DNA of 14,764 bases, taken from assembly GCA_035644935.1 (NCBI GenBank), contig DASQNO010000120.1, positions 1 through 14,764 of the forward strand, read 5' to 3'. Position numbers and translations under genes: made by a program. The notes under the pieces are model-generated. The model did not search any database, was not told the DNA's origin, and was given only the letters and a program-made list of their open reading frames with translations. The DNA is from CADCVW01 sp035644935. GTDB lineage: Bacteria > Pseudomonadota > Alphaproteobacteria > Sphingomonadales > Sphingomonadaceae. Positions 5,366 through 12,720 of the stretch are shown here, one piece after another. Position 1 is the first letter of the stretch. Every line of letters begins with the position of its first letter.

Positions 5366-6937
5366 ATGCGGAACGATTTTCAGACAAGCGATGCCGTTCG
5401 GGACGGCTGGTGGTCACGGCCGGGGGCGCTGGCTTTGCTCGTCATGGCCTCGACGATCCCGCTGCTGTGGCCCGACATCCCGCCGCTGACCGACCTGCTC
5501 GGCCACATGGGCCGCTACCGGATACAATTCGACGGCGCCGCGTCGCCGACGCTGCGGCGCTTCTTCGACTTCGAATGGGCGCTGATCGGCAACCTCGGCG
5601 TCGATCTTCTGGTGATGCCGCTGGCGCCGCTCCTGGGGTTCGAGCGGGCGGTGAAACTCATCATGGTCGCCATCCCGGCGCTGACCGCGGCCGGCTTTCT
5701 TTGGACCGCGCGCGAGGCGCATGGCCGCGTGCCGCCGACCGCCTTGTTCACGCTGCCGCTCGCCTACGGCTTTCCGTTTCAGTTCGGCTTCGCCAACTTC
5801 GTCTTTTCGGTTGCGCTGGCGTTCATCGCGCTGGCCTTCTGGCTGCGCTTGTCGCGCCTCGGACGCACGCGCGTGAGGGCAGCGGCGTTCCCCGTCATCT
5901 CGCTCGTGCTGTGGGTCGCACACGTTTTCGGCTGGGCGATCCTTTGCCTGCTGGCGTTCGCCGCCGCCTTTTCCGCCGCGCGCGACACCGGGCGCGGTCT
6001 CGTCGCCGCGGGACTGCGCGCCGCAAGAGATTGCCTGCCGCTGGCCCCGCCTTTGTTTCTCATGATCTTGTGGCGCAGCGGCGAGGCGGGGGGGCAAACC
6101 GGCGACTGGTTCAACCTGTCCGTCAAAATGCTGTATCTCCTCAAGGCGTTGAGCGATCGCGCGATGACGTTCGACATCGCATCGGTCGCGGTGATCGTCG
6201 CGCTTCTCGTGACAGCCGTGATCGGAAAGGCCTTCGCCTGGTCGCGCGCGCTCGGGCTGGGCGCGATGCTTCTGGCCACCGTTTATCTGCTTCTGCCGCG
6301 CGTGCTGCTGGGTTCGGCCTATGCCGACATGCGGCTGGCGCCCTATTTGCTCGCCGTCGCGCTGCTGGCGGTGCGCCCGGCAACCACGGCCTCTCCGAAC
6401 TTCGTTCGTGCGTTGGCTGTGGCGGCGATGGTCTTCTTCACCATGCGCACGGCCGCGACCACGGTCAGCTTCGCGGGCTATCACAGGAGCTTTGCCGCCG
6501 AACTCGCGGCGCTGGATCATGTCCCGGTGGGCGCCCGGGTGGTTGCGCTGGTCGGCAAGACGTGCGGCATGCCGTGGTCGACCGCCCGGCTGGACCACCT
6601 GCCCGCCATGGCGATCGTCCGCCGGCACGCCTTCGTCAACGACCAGTGGACTCTGGCCGGCGCGCAGCTGCTCCGCGTCCGCGCGCCCGATCCGCGTTTT
6701 GCCGGCGACCCGTCGCAGCTCGTGGCGTCCAACGGCTGCAATCATCGCGAATGGCGGGACGTCGACGCCGCGCTCCGCCTCGTGCCGCGGGGCGCGTTCG
6801 ACTATCTTTGGCTGGTGGACCCGCCGGCGTACGATGCCCGGCTCACGGCCGGATTGCAGCGCGTCTGGTCGAACGACCGCAGCGCGCTGTTCCGGATCAG
6901 CCCGCCCGCCGCAGCACGTACGCCTGCGTCCAAATAA
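5366..6937 (+). CDS. Polytopic membrane protein, GT-C glycosyltransferase-like
   Basis: 523 residues. About ten hydrophobic segments cover roughly 20-370, followed by a soluble C-terminal part (about 375-523). After the first membrane segment the loop reads 'PPLTDLLGHMGRY' (39-51), with an Asp and a His (D43, H47) placed like the catalytic acidic site in the first periplasmic loop of GT-C enzymes, which transfer sugars from polyprenyl-phosphate donors. A second polar motif, 'YADMRLAPYL', follows near 319-328. The tail contains 'RVVALVGKTCG', 'AIVRRHAFVNDQ' and 'FDYLWLVDPP'. No family is recognised with certainty. It lies next to the GT2/GtrA/methyltransferase operon, which supports a glycan role. 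The 3' end overlaps that of the convergent methyltransferase gene by 41 nt. ATG start without an obvious Shine-Dalgarno. Confidence 0.75.
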   Translation: MRNDFQTSDAVRDGWWSRPGALALLVMASTIPLLWPDIPPLTDLLGHMGRYRIQFDGAASPTLRRFFDFEWALIGNLGVDLLVMPLAPLLGFERAVKLIMVAIPALTAAGFLWTAREAHGRVPPTALFTLPLAYGFPFQFGFANFVFSVALAFIALAFWLRLSRLGRTRVRAAAFPVISLVLWVAHVFGWAILCLLAFAAAFSAARDTGRGLVAAGLRAARDCLPLAPPLFLMILWRSGEAGGQTGDWFNLSVKMLYLLKALSDRAMTFDIASVAVIVALLVTAVIGKAFAWSRALGLGAMLLATVYLLLPRVLLGSAYADMRLAPYLLAVALLAVRPATTASPNFVRALAVAAMVFFTMRTAATTVSFAGYHRSFAAELAALDHVPVGARVVALVGKTCGMPWSTARLDHLPAMAIVRRHAFVNDQWTLAGAQLLRVRAPDPRFAGDPSQLVASNGCNHREWRDVDAALRLVPRGAFDYLWLVDPPAYDARLTAGLQRVWSNDRSALFRISPPAAARTPASK

Positions 6938-7664
6938 GGCCGCGCAAGACCGGCACCCGCTTGATCACCGCCCCGATCGCCCGCAGCGCCGCCCAGCCCG
7001 CGCCGCCGCCGACCTCCGCCAGCACGGGCAGGTAGAAGCCCAGCCGGTCGCTTTCGACGATCTCCAGCCCGGCGCGCGCGATCTGTCGTCGCAGAGCGCC
7101 GCTGGTCAGTAGGTTGATATGCCCCAGTTCCTCCGCGCTGCCGTAGAGCTTGCGCGCCAGCGCCAGAACCGGGGGGAATTTGAACAGCCGCGCCACCAGC
7201 TCAACGGTGGCGAAACGCTGCGGCGTCGTCAGGATCAGCACGCCGCCGGGCTTCAACGCCTGCCGCATCGCGCGAAGCATGGCTTCGGAGCGCTCGGGCG
7301 GCACATGTTCCAGCACTTCGCTGCACAAGGCGAGGTCGTATTCGCCGTCGCCGATCCGCGTCGTCGCATCGATGTTACGCACCTCCACGCCGGCGACGTC
7401 GGCGACGCCGTCCAGGAACTTCTGGTTGATGTCGATCGCCATGACCGAGCCCGCCTGCGCCGCCATCGACCGGGTGAAGATGCCGCAGCCGACCCCGATC
7501 TCGATCGCGCGCGCGCCGGGCGCCATGTGCCGGGCCAGCCGCGCCTCCACCCAGTCGCGCCGGCCGTTGTGCAGCCCGCGCCGCGTCGGGTTCGGGTCGG
7601 AATAGAGCTTCGCCTGGAAGGCGATGTCGTCCTGCTTGGGCGCGATGCCGCTCACGCTGTTCAT
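6897..7664 (-). CDS. Class I SAM-dependent methyltransferase (Methyltransf_11/UbiG-like)
   Basis: 255 residues. The Rossmann methyltransferase motifs are all visible: motif I 'AIEIGVGCGIFTR' (53-65), the acidic residue after strand 2 in 'MAIDINQ' (D78), motif II 'YDLALCSEVLEHVPP' (109-123), and motif III 'LKPGGVLILTTPQR' (137-150). The C-terminal third (about 160-250) is more hydrophobic, with 'LFKFPPVLALARKLYG' and 'VIKRVPVLRGLIW', which suggests a membrane-associated or lipid-linked substrate. The ATG overlaps the stop of the upstream GT2 gene by ATGA, so it is the last gene of the GtrA-GT2-methyltransferase operon. The substrate is probably a glycan or polyprenyl-linked sugar by context; quinone biosynthesis cannot be excluded from motifs alone. 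The 3' end overlaps the convergent membrane-protein gene. Confidence 0.88.
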   Translation of the reverse strand: MNSVSGIAPKQDDIAFQAKLYSDPNPTRRGLHNGRRDWVEARLARHMAPGARAIEIGVGCGIFTRSMAAQAGSVMAIDINQKFLDGVADVAGVEVRNIDATTRIGDGEYDLALCSEVLEHVPPERSEAMLRAMRQALKPGGVLILTTPQRFATVELVARLFKFPPVLALARKLYGSAEELGHINLLTSGALRRQIARAGLEIVESDRLGFYLPVLAEVGGGAGWAALRAIGAVIKRVPVLRGLIWTQAYVLRRAG

Positions 7665-8671
7665 ACGTCCCGTCCTTCAAGCCCGATGCGCTGGCGCACG
7701 ACATAGATCGGCCGCTGCTTGGCCTCCACCAGGATGCGCCCGACATATTCGCCCAAGACGCCCAGCGATATGAGCTGCAGCCCGCCGAAGAACAGCACCG
7801 CCACCATCAGGGACGCGTAGCCCGGCAGGCTGATCCCGAACAGCATCGTCCGCACGACAAGATACGCCGCATAAACGAGGCCCAGCAACGCGATGACGAC
7901 GCCGACGTACGACCAGACCCGCAACGGCATGGTCGATGCGGACGTGATGCCGTCCACCGCCAGCGTCCACAATTTCCAGTACCGGAACTTGGTCTCGCCG
8001 ACCCGACGCGGCGCCCGGTCGTATTCGACGCTGGCCTGGGCGAAGCCGCTCCACGCGAACAGCCCCTTCATGAAGCGATTGCGCTCGGGCATGGCGCGGA
8101 TGACGTCCACCACAGCGCGGTCGAGCAGCCGGAAGTCGCCGGCATGTTCGGGGATCTTGTCCTCCGACAGATAGTTGTGCGCGCGGTAGTAGAGGTCCGC
8201 GGTCAGCCGCTTGGGGAAGCTGTCGGTGCGCCGGTCGCGGCGGACGCCGTAGACGACCTCGAACCCTTCGCGCCATTTCGCCAGCATGTCGCCGATCACC
8301 TCCGGCGGATCCTGCAGGTCGACGTCGATCGGCACCACCGCGCGTCCGCATGCGAAATCGAGTCCCGCCGACAACGCCGCCTCCTTGCCGAAATTGCGCG
8401 ACAGCGACACGGCGCGCACCCGGCCGTCGGCACGATGGGCGGCATGGATGCGGGGCAGGGTGGCGTCCGTGCTGCCGTCGTCCACGAACAGGATCTCCCA
8501 CCGCGCGGCGCCGCCGTCGTCCGGCAGCAACCGTTCGAGAATGGGCGAAACGCGGGCGAGAAACGGTTCGATCGCCGCCTCCTCATCCTTCACGGGAACG
8601 ATCAGCGACAGTTCGCAACCGGGCCGGGCGGCGTTGGCGCGTTTGGCGGCGAGTGGATCGTGCACGGTCAT
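7661..8671 (-). CDS. GT2 polyprenyl-phosphate glycosyltransferase (DPM1/ArnC/GtrB-like)
   Basis: 336 residues. The cytoplasmic GT-A domain (about 20-235) has 'LSLIVPVKDEEAAI', nucleotide-binding 'FVDDGSTD' (62-69), 'SLSRNFGKEAALSAGLDFA' and the metal-binding DxD in 'IDVDLQDPP' (D116, D118). Two membrane helices follow (about 255-278 and 286-306), then the family tail 'LGEYVGRILVEAKQRPIYVV' (306-325). Such enzymes move a sugar from a nucleotide donor to undecaprenyl phosphate, giving the donor used by periplasmic GT-C enzymes. I chose the ATG at 8671 because GGAGG stands 4 nt before it. An in-frame ATG at 8695, 2 nt after the gtrA-like stop, would add 8 residues. The stop overlaps the methyltransferase start (ATGA). 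Confidence 0.93.
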   Translation of the reverse strand: MTVHDPLAAKRANAARPGCELSLIVPVKDEEAAIEPFLARVSPILERLLPDDGGAARWEILFVDDGSTDATLPRIHAAHRADGRVRAVSLSRNFGKEAALSAGLDFACGRAVVPIDVDLQDPPEVIGDMLAKWREGFEVVYGVRRDRRTDSFPKRLTADLYYRAHNYLSEDKIPEHAGDFRLLDRAVVDVIRAMPERNRFMKGLFAWSGFAQASVEYDRAPRRVGETKFRYWKLWTLAVDGITSASTMPLRVWSYVGVVIALLGLVYAAYLVVRTMLFGISLPGYASLMVAVLFFGGLQLISLGVLGEYVGRILVEAKQRPIYVVRQRIGLEGRDV

Positions 8672-8675
8672 CCCG

Positions 8676-8680
8676 CCTCC
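8676..8680 (-). promoter_or_regulatory. Shine-Dalgarno that decides the GT2 start
   Basis: GGAGG, 4 nt before the ATG at 8671. The same GGAGG plus 4-nt spacing precedes the MarC-family gene (11738-11734 before the ATG at 11729), so this spacing is in use in this genome. The upstream ATG at 8695 has no comparable site, though it could be read by termination-reinitiation from the preceding gene. Confidence 0.55.
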
Positions 8681-8697
8681 GTCTGCGCGCGTCATGG

Positions 8698-9099
8698 TTA
8701 ACGAAACACCCAATGCCGGTTCAGCGCGAACGTCAGAAGCGGGGTTACGAACATGATCGGCAGCACCGGCCACCAGGTCGGCCCACCCATCTGCTTGACC
8801 AACAGCCAGACGAACGCCTGGTTGGTCAGGAACCCCAGGATGTTGACGGTGAAGAAACGCGCGGTGCGCGCCGCAGCGCTGCCGCTCGCCTCGTGTCCCC
8901 GAAAGCTCCAGCGGCTGTGCAGGACGTAGCCGATGCCAGTCGCCAGGCAGAAGACGATGGTCAGCGACACCATGGGATCGATCCCAGCAAAGGTCGCGAT
9001 CGCCCAGTAGCCCGCGGCGACCAGAGCGGTCATCAGCCCGCCGGTGAACGCGAAGCGGACGAGTTGTCCCAGAAGTTCGGAACGCGCTTCGGTGCTCAC
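8698..9099 (-). CDS. GtrA-family membrane protein (probable lipid-linked sugar flippase)
   Basis: 133 residues, the normal GtrA length. Four hydrophobic helices lie at about 14-35, 42-61, 81-102 and 108-126. Family signatures are 'QLVRFAFTGGLMTALV' at the N-terminus, 'ATGIGYVLHSRWSFRG' after helix 2 and the closing 'ALNRHWVFR'. GtrA proteins are thought to help undecaprenyl-phosphate sugars across the inner membrane, and they typically sit beside a GtrB-like GT2, as here. The start is a GTG at 9099 with AGGA about 10 nt upstream; a long open frame continues further but encodes no recognisable protein. It is the first gene of a minus-strand operon with GT2 and the methyltransferase, and it diverges from the STT3-like gene. 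Confidence 0.9.
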   Translation of the reverse strand: MSTEARSELLGQLVRFAFTGGLMTALVAAGYWAIATFAGIDPMVSLTIVFCLATGIGYVLHSRWSFRGHEASGSAAARTARFFTVNILGFLTNQAFVWLLVKQMGGPTWWPVLPIMFVTPLLTFALNRHWVFR

Positions 9100-9189
9100 T
9101 ACAACCAAATCCTGCCGGCACCGGCGGCTTGCCTTGTGCGGACCTGCGACTAAGGCCAGCCCGGCGTAAAGAGAAGGGGCGGGAACAGG
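9100..9189. promoter_or_regulatory. Divergent intergenic region of the glycan cluster
   Basis: These 90 nt lie between the divergent gtrA-like and STT3-like genes and must hold the 5' signals of both. The only clear element is an inverted repeat GCCGG-CA-CCGGC at 9114-9125, just upstream of the gtrA-like GTG, which could be an operator. An AAGGGG stretch lies 10 nt before the TTG at 9190. No convincing -35/-10 pair was found on either strand. Confidence 0.35.
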
Positions 9190-10962
9190 TTGCAGCGGGC
9201 GTTTGACTGGGCGGGTCGCCATTGGCGTCCCCTGCTGCTGCTCGCCTGGGCGGTCGCCGCGGGCCTGATGCTCTGGTCGCGCTGGCAGAACATCTATTGG
9301 TTCGCGCTGTCCGACACCGACGACAACATGCGCATCATGCAGGTGCGCGCGCTGCTCGCGGGCCAAGACTGGTACGACCTTCGCCAGTACCGCATGGACC
9401 CGCCGTTCGGCGCCGACATCCACTGGTCGCGCATCGTCGATCTGCCGATCGCGGGGCTTCGCCTGGCGTTCGGATTGGGCATGGACGGTCCGTCGGCCGA
9501 GCGCGCCGCCGTGGCGGTGGCGCCGCTGCTGCCGCTGGGCGTCGCGCTGATCGGCGTATCGCTGACCGTCCGTCGCCTGCTCGGGCCGGCGGCCTTCCTG
9601 CTCGCGGTGCCGTTGTTCTTCTTCGGCGCCAGCGCGCTGGGGCAGTTCATGCCGACGCGGATCGATCATCACGGCTGGCAACTGGCGATGCTGAGCCTGC
9701 TGGTCGCGGGGCTGGTCGACCCGCGGCAGGCGCGCGGCGGGCTCACCGCCGCCGCTGCCAGCGCCGCCTCGCTGTCCATCGGGCTGGAATTCCTGCCGTA
9801 CATCGCGGCCGGCGCGGGGATCCACGCCTTGTACTGGGTTCACGACGGCAACCAGCGCCGCCGTCTGGCGACCTACGGCGTCGCGTTGGCCGGCGGCAGC
9901 GCGCTCGGCTTCGCGCTGTTCGCCAGCCACACCAACCGCGCGCCCGTTTGCGACGCCTTGTCGCCCGTGTGGCTGTCGGCGGCCGTCGCGGGCGGGGCGA
10001 TCCTTTACGTCCTGTCGCGGCTGACGGCGCCGACATGGCAGCGCCGGCTGATCGTCGCCGCCGTCGCCGCGGCGCTGATCGCGGGCACGTTCGCGCTCGC
10101 CTGGCCGCATTGCCTCGGCCAGCCGGAAGGCGCGTCGGACGAACTCAAGCGCATCTGGCTCAACAATGTGCGCGAAGCCAAGCCGCTGTGGGAACAGTCG
10201 CGATCGCTGGCGCTGGGTGTCGCATCGCTGCCTGTGTCCGGCCTCGTCGGCTCGCTTCTTCTCGCCTGGTTTAGCCGTCGCGACCCCGCGCTTTGGCCGC
10301 GCGCCGCGGCCGTGGCGTTCTTCTCCGTCGCCTCGCTTGGCCTCCTGATCTGGCAGACCCGCGCGGGTCCAGGCGCGCAATTGCTCAGCCTGCCCGGCGC
10401 GACGGCGCTCGCCTGGCTCCTGTTCCCCCGCCTACGCGCGTCGCGCAGCGTGCTCGTCCGCGTCGTCGGCCCGGTGCTCGTCGCCGTGGCGGCGAGCGGC
10501 GCGGCCGTGCCGATCGCCATGCGCTGGTTTGAAGACCCGCCGGAAAAGCCTGGCGCCAAGCGCATCGACCTCGCCAATCGCCGCTGCCCGACAATCCCGG
10601 CGATGCGCCCGCTCGCCAAGCTGCCGCCGGGCATCGTCTTCACCTTCGTCGATCTCGGCCCGCGGCTGATCGCGCTCACCCGGCACAGCGCCGTCGCCGG
10701 GCCGTACCACCGCAACGGCCAGGCGATCGAGGACGTCATGCACGCCTTTCGCGGTTCGGCGGACGAGGCGCGACAGCTGATCCTCAAGCGGCGCGCCGAC
10801 TATCTGCTAATCTGCCCCGATTTCTCCGAATCGACGCTGTACAGCACGGGGGCGCCGCAAGGCTTCTACATGCAACTGCGCGACGGCCGTGTGCCCGCGT
10901 GGCTGACCCCCGTGCCCCTGCCTAAGGACTCGCCGTTCAGAATGTGGCGGGTGATGCGCTGA
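9190..10962 (+). CDS. STT3/oligosaccharyltransferase-like GT-C membrane protein
   Basis: 590 residues. Membrane helices cover about 13-455, followed by a soluble periplasmic domain (about 465-590). The first large loop has 'SDTDDNMRIMQVRALL' (41-56), an acidic metal/donor motif as in STT3/AglB/PglB proteins, followed by 'YRMDPPFGADIHWSRIVD'. A second loop has 'TRIDHHGWQL' (157-166), whose DHH resembles a motif recurring in STT3 homologues. The C-terminal domain has 'FVDLGPRLIALT' and 'VAGPYHRNG'. GT-C enzymes of this type transfer sugar from a polyprenyl carrier outside the membrane; the acceptor here (protein, lipid or polysaccharide) is unknown. No WWDYG-like motif of true STT3 is visible. 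The start is a TTG at 9190 with AAGGGG 10 nt upstream; the next ATG would remove the first helix. Confidence 0.78.
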   Translation: MQRAFDWAGRHWRPLLLLAWAVAAGLMLWSRWQNIYWFALSDTDDNMRIMQVRALLAGQDWYDLRQYRMDPPFGADIHWSRIVDLPIAGLRLAFGLGMDGPSAERAAVAVAPLLPLGVALIGVSLTVRRLLGPAAFLLAVPLFFFGASALGQFMPTRIDHHGWQLAMLSLLVAGLVDPRQARGGLTAAAASAASLSIGLEFLPYIAAGAGIHALYWVHDGNQRRRLATYGVALAGGSALGFALFASHTNRAPVCDALSPVWLSAAVAGGAILYVLSRLTAPTWQRRLIVAAVAAALIAGTFALAWPHCLGQPEGASDELKRIWLNNVREAKPLWEQSRSLALGVASLPVSGLVGSLLLAWFSRRDPALWPRAAAVAFFSVASLGLLIWQTRAGPGAQLLSLPGATALAWLLFPRLRASRSVLVRVVGPVLVAVAASGAAVPIAMRWFEDPPEKPGAKRIDLANRRCPTIPAMRPLAKLPPGIVFTFVDLGPRLIALTRHSAVAGPYHRNGQAIEDVMHAFRGSADEARQLILKRRADYLLICPDFSESTLYSTGAPQGFYMQLRDGRVPAWLTPVPLPKDSPFRMWRVMR

Positions 10963-10966
10963 ACAT

Positions 10967-10992
10967 CCCCCTCTGGCCCTTGCTGGAGGGGG
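10967..10992 (+). terminator. Hairpin after the STT3-like gene
   Basis: CCCCCTC and GAGGGGG pair over 7 bp around a 12-nt loop, starting 4 nt after the stop codon. There is no T-run, so it is either a weak or Rho-dependent end or another dispersed palindrome. It lies directly beside the REP-like pair that follows. Confidence 0.4.
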
Positions 10993-11009
10993 CAGGGGTG
11001 CGTTCGGAA

Positions 11010-11092
11010 GTCATCCCAGCGCAGATTGGGATCTCAGTGAGTCCACAAACCGCACCCTTCACCGGACGAGATCCCAGCATTGCTGGGATGAC
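11010..11092. repeat. REP-like inverted pair, family A (ATCCCAGC type)
   Basis: Copy one (11010-11035) runs GTCATCCCAGC-GCAGAT-TGGGATCTC. Copy two (11068-11092), read in reverse, is GTCATCCCAGC-AATGC-TGGGATCTC. Each copy is itself a hairpin (6 and 8 bp), and the two can also fold on one another, as in REPIN-type elements. They fill the gap between two convergent genes and end 7 nt before the MarC-family stop codon, so they may serve as a two-way transcription end. Confidence 0.75.
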
Positions 11093-11099
11093 GCGGTGT

Positions 11100-11729
11100 T
11101 TACGCGAAACTCGCCCGCAGCCCGTCGATGATGAACTGCGCCGCCAATGCCGCCAGCAGCACGCCCAGGATGCGCGTGATCACCGCCTCGATCCGCGCGC
11201 CGAGCACGCGGAGCAACGGCCCGGCGGCGAGCAGCGCGGCCAGCGTCGCCAGCAGCGCCAGGAACAAAGCCGCGAACACGACCAACGAGGCCTGCAACCC
11301 TTCGGTGCGGCTGGAAATCAGCATCACGGTGGCGATCGATCCGGGACCCGCGATCATCGGGATCGCCATCGGAAACACCGATACGTCTTCGACCTCGGTC
11401 GATTCGTTGATCTCCTCGGCGCGCTTCTCACGGCGCTCCGTGCGTTTCTCGAACACCATGTCGAGACCGATCAGGAACAGCATGATGCCGCCCGCGACGC
11501 GAAACGCATCGAGGCTGACGCCGATCGCGCGCAGCAGATCCTCGCCGAACGCCGCGAAGAACAGCAGGATCGCCGCGCCGATCACCACCGCGCGCACCGC
11601 CATCGACCGCCGCTGCGCCGCGCTCGCCTCCCGCGTCAGGCTGGCGAAGATCGGCGCGCAGCCGGGCGGGTCGATCACCAACAGAAAGGTGACGAGCGCG
11701 GAGGTGAAGGGGGCCAGAAGCTCGGACAT
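11100..11729 (-). CDS. MarC/UPF0056-family inner-membrane protein
   Basis: 209 residues, six predicted membrane helices (about 8-30, 44-66, 75-93, 118-140, 148-170, 185-205). Family signatures are 'VIDPPGCAPIFASLT' (18-32), 'AFRVAGGIMLFLIGLDM' (75-91) and 'PMAIPMIAGPGSIATV' (120-135), the two half-repeats of the fold. A charged cytoplasmic loop with 'EKRTERREKRAEEINE' links the halves. The family was named for multiple antibiotic resistance, but that link has not held up, and the transported substrate is unknown. ATG at 11729 with GGAGG 4 nt upstream. It is convergent with the STT3-like gene and separated from folD by a REP-like pair, so it is probably transcribed alone or at the end of the upstream operon. 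Confidence 0.93.
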   Translation of the reverse strand: MSELLAPFTSALVTFLLVIDPPGCAPIFASLTREASAAQRRSMAVRAVVIGAAILLFFAAFGEDLLRAIGVSLDAFRVAGGIMLFLIGLDMVFEKRTERREKRAEEINESTEVEDVSVFPMAIPMIAGPGSIATVMLISSRTEGLQASLVVFAALFLALLATLAALLAAGPLLRVLGARIEAVITRILGVLLAALAAQFIIDGLRASFA

Positions 11730-11761
11730 GCGGCCTCCCTATAAGCATCAAGAGCCCGTTC

Positions 11762-11821
11762 GTCCCGAGCGAAGTCGAGGGGCGCGAAGACCGCACGGAC
11801 GCCCTCGACCACGCTCGGGAC
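11762..11821. repeat. REP-like inverted pair, family B (GTCCCGAGCG type)
   Basis: The arm at 11762-11781 (GTCCCGAGCGaaGTCGAGGG) and the reverse complement of 11802-11821 differ only at two central bases, so 18 of 20 positions pair across a 20-nt loop. The sequence is of the 'ccctcgac...gctcgggac' type that I associate with dispersed palindromes of sphingomonad chromosomes. It lies between folD (stop at 11836) and the MarC-family start. Confidence 0.75.
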
Positions 11822-11835
11822 GATCGCGCGAGGGA

Positions 11836-12720
11836 CTAGATAGCCGGAGGTTCCATCCCGGCCCGCGCGTGCGCCGCCGCCAGCGTGTTGCGCAGCAGCA
11901 CCGCGATCGTCATCGGTCCGACCCCACCCGGCACCGGCGTCACCGCGCTCGCGTGCGCCGCGACTTCTTCAAAGGCGACATCGCCCACCAGCCGCGTCTT
12001 GCCCGCGACCGCATCCACCCGGTTGATGCCGACGTCGATGACCACCGCGCCCGGCTTCACCCAGTCGCCGCGCACCATCTCCGCGCGGCCCACGGCGGCC
12101 ACCACGATGTCCGCGCGGCGCACCACGTCCGGCAGGTCGCGCGTGCGCGAATGCGCGACCGTCACCGTGCAGCTTTCGGCCAGCAGCAGCGCCGCCATGG
12201 GCTTGCCGACGATGTTGGACCGCCCGATCACCACCGCATACAAGCCGGCGAGATCGCCTAGCCTGTCCTTGAGCAGCAGGAGGCACCCCAGCGGCGTGCA
12301 CGGCACCAGCGCCCGCTCGCCCAGCGTCAATCGCCCCGCGTTAAGCGGATGAAAGCCATCCACGTCCTTGTCCGGATCGATCGCGGTCAGCACCGCGGCG
12401 GCGTCGATATGCGCGGGGAGCGGCAGCTGGACGAGAATGCCGTCGACCGCGCCGTCGGTGTTCAGATCGGCGACGAGGCGCATCAACACATCCTGCGTCA
12501 CGTCCGCGGGCAGGCGGTGCACCGCGCCGATCATGCCGGCGGCCGCGCACGCCTTCTCCTTGGCCGCGACGTAGACCGCGCTCGGCCCCTCGTCGCCGAC
12601 GAGAACGACGCTCAACCCCGGCGCGCGGCCCGCGGCCTGCCTGAATCGCTCGACACCGCCGGTGACGCGCTCGCGCAGCGCCAGCGCGAACGCCTTGCCG
12701 TCGATCCGCTCCGCGGTCAT
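11836..12720 (-). CDS. folD: Methylenetetrahydrofolate dehydrogenase / cyclohydrolase
   Basis: 294 residues, the family norm. This bifunctional NADP-dependent enzyme interconverts 5,10-methylene-, methenyl- and 10-formyl-tetrahydrofolate, feeding purine, thymidylate and formyl-Met synthesis. Key elements are 'PSAVYVAAKEKAC' with Tyr50 and catalytic Lys54, 'GAVDGILVQLPLP' (90-102), 'DPDKDVDGFHP' (115-125), the NADP-binding 'VVIGRSNIVGKP' (163-174) and the C-terminal 'TPVPGGVGPMT' (261-271). The ATG at 12720 overlaps the yggT stop by ATGA, so translation is coupled. Nothing is missing or unusual. Downstream is a REP-like pair. Confidence 0.98.
   Translation of the reverse strand: MTAERIDGKAFALALRERVTGGVERFRQAAGRAPGLSVVLVGDEGPSAVYVAAKEKACAAAGMIGAVHRLPADVTQDVLMRLVADLNTDGAVDGILVQLPLPAHIDAAAVLTAIDPDKDVDGFHPLNAGRLTLGERALVPCTPLGCLLLLKDRLGDLAGLYAVVIGRSNIVGKPMAALLLAESCTVTVAHSRTRDLPDVVRRADIVVAAVGRAEMVRGDWVKPGAVVIDVGINRVDAVAGKTRLVGDVAFEEVAAHASAVTPVPGGVGPMTIAVLLRNTLAAAHARAGMEPPAI

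Noticed and set aside
4374..5417. A 347-codon minus-strand open frame opposite the YciB-like gene
   Set aside because: Its composition is that of an antisense shadow, and the plus-strand frame carries a recognised membrane-protein family and is coupled to rlmN.
5414..6745. A 443-codon minus-strand open frame opposite the first GT-C-like gene
   Set aside because: Low-complexity Arg/Gln/Asp-rich composition without hydrophobic core or motif. It is a codon-bias shadow of a convincing membrane protein.
8672..8695. ATG at 8695 as the GT2 start
   Set aside because: It has no Shine-Dalgarno, while the ATG at 8671 has GGAGG at a spacing used elsewhere in the window. Kept as the alternative because it lies 2 nt after the gtrA-like stop.
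8698..10380. A 560-codon minus-strand open frame opposite the STT3-like gene
   Set aside because: Only its last 133 codons (the GtrA-family protein) make sense. The rest is rich in Arg, Gln, Asp and Gly with no motif, as expected from the antisense of a high-GC gene, and the plus-strand protein has clear motifs.
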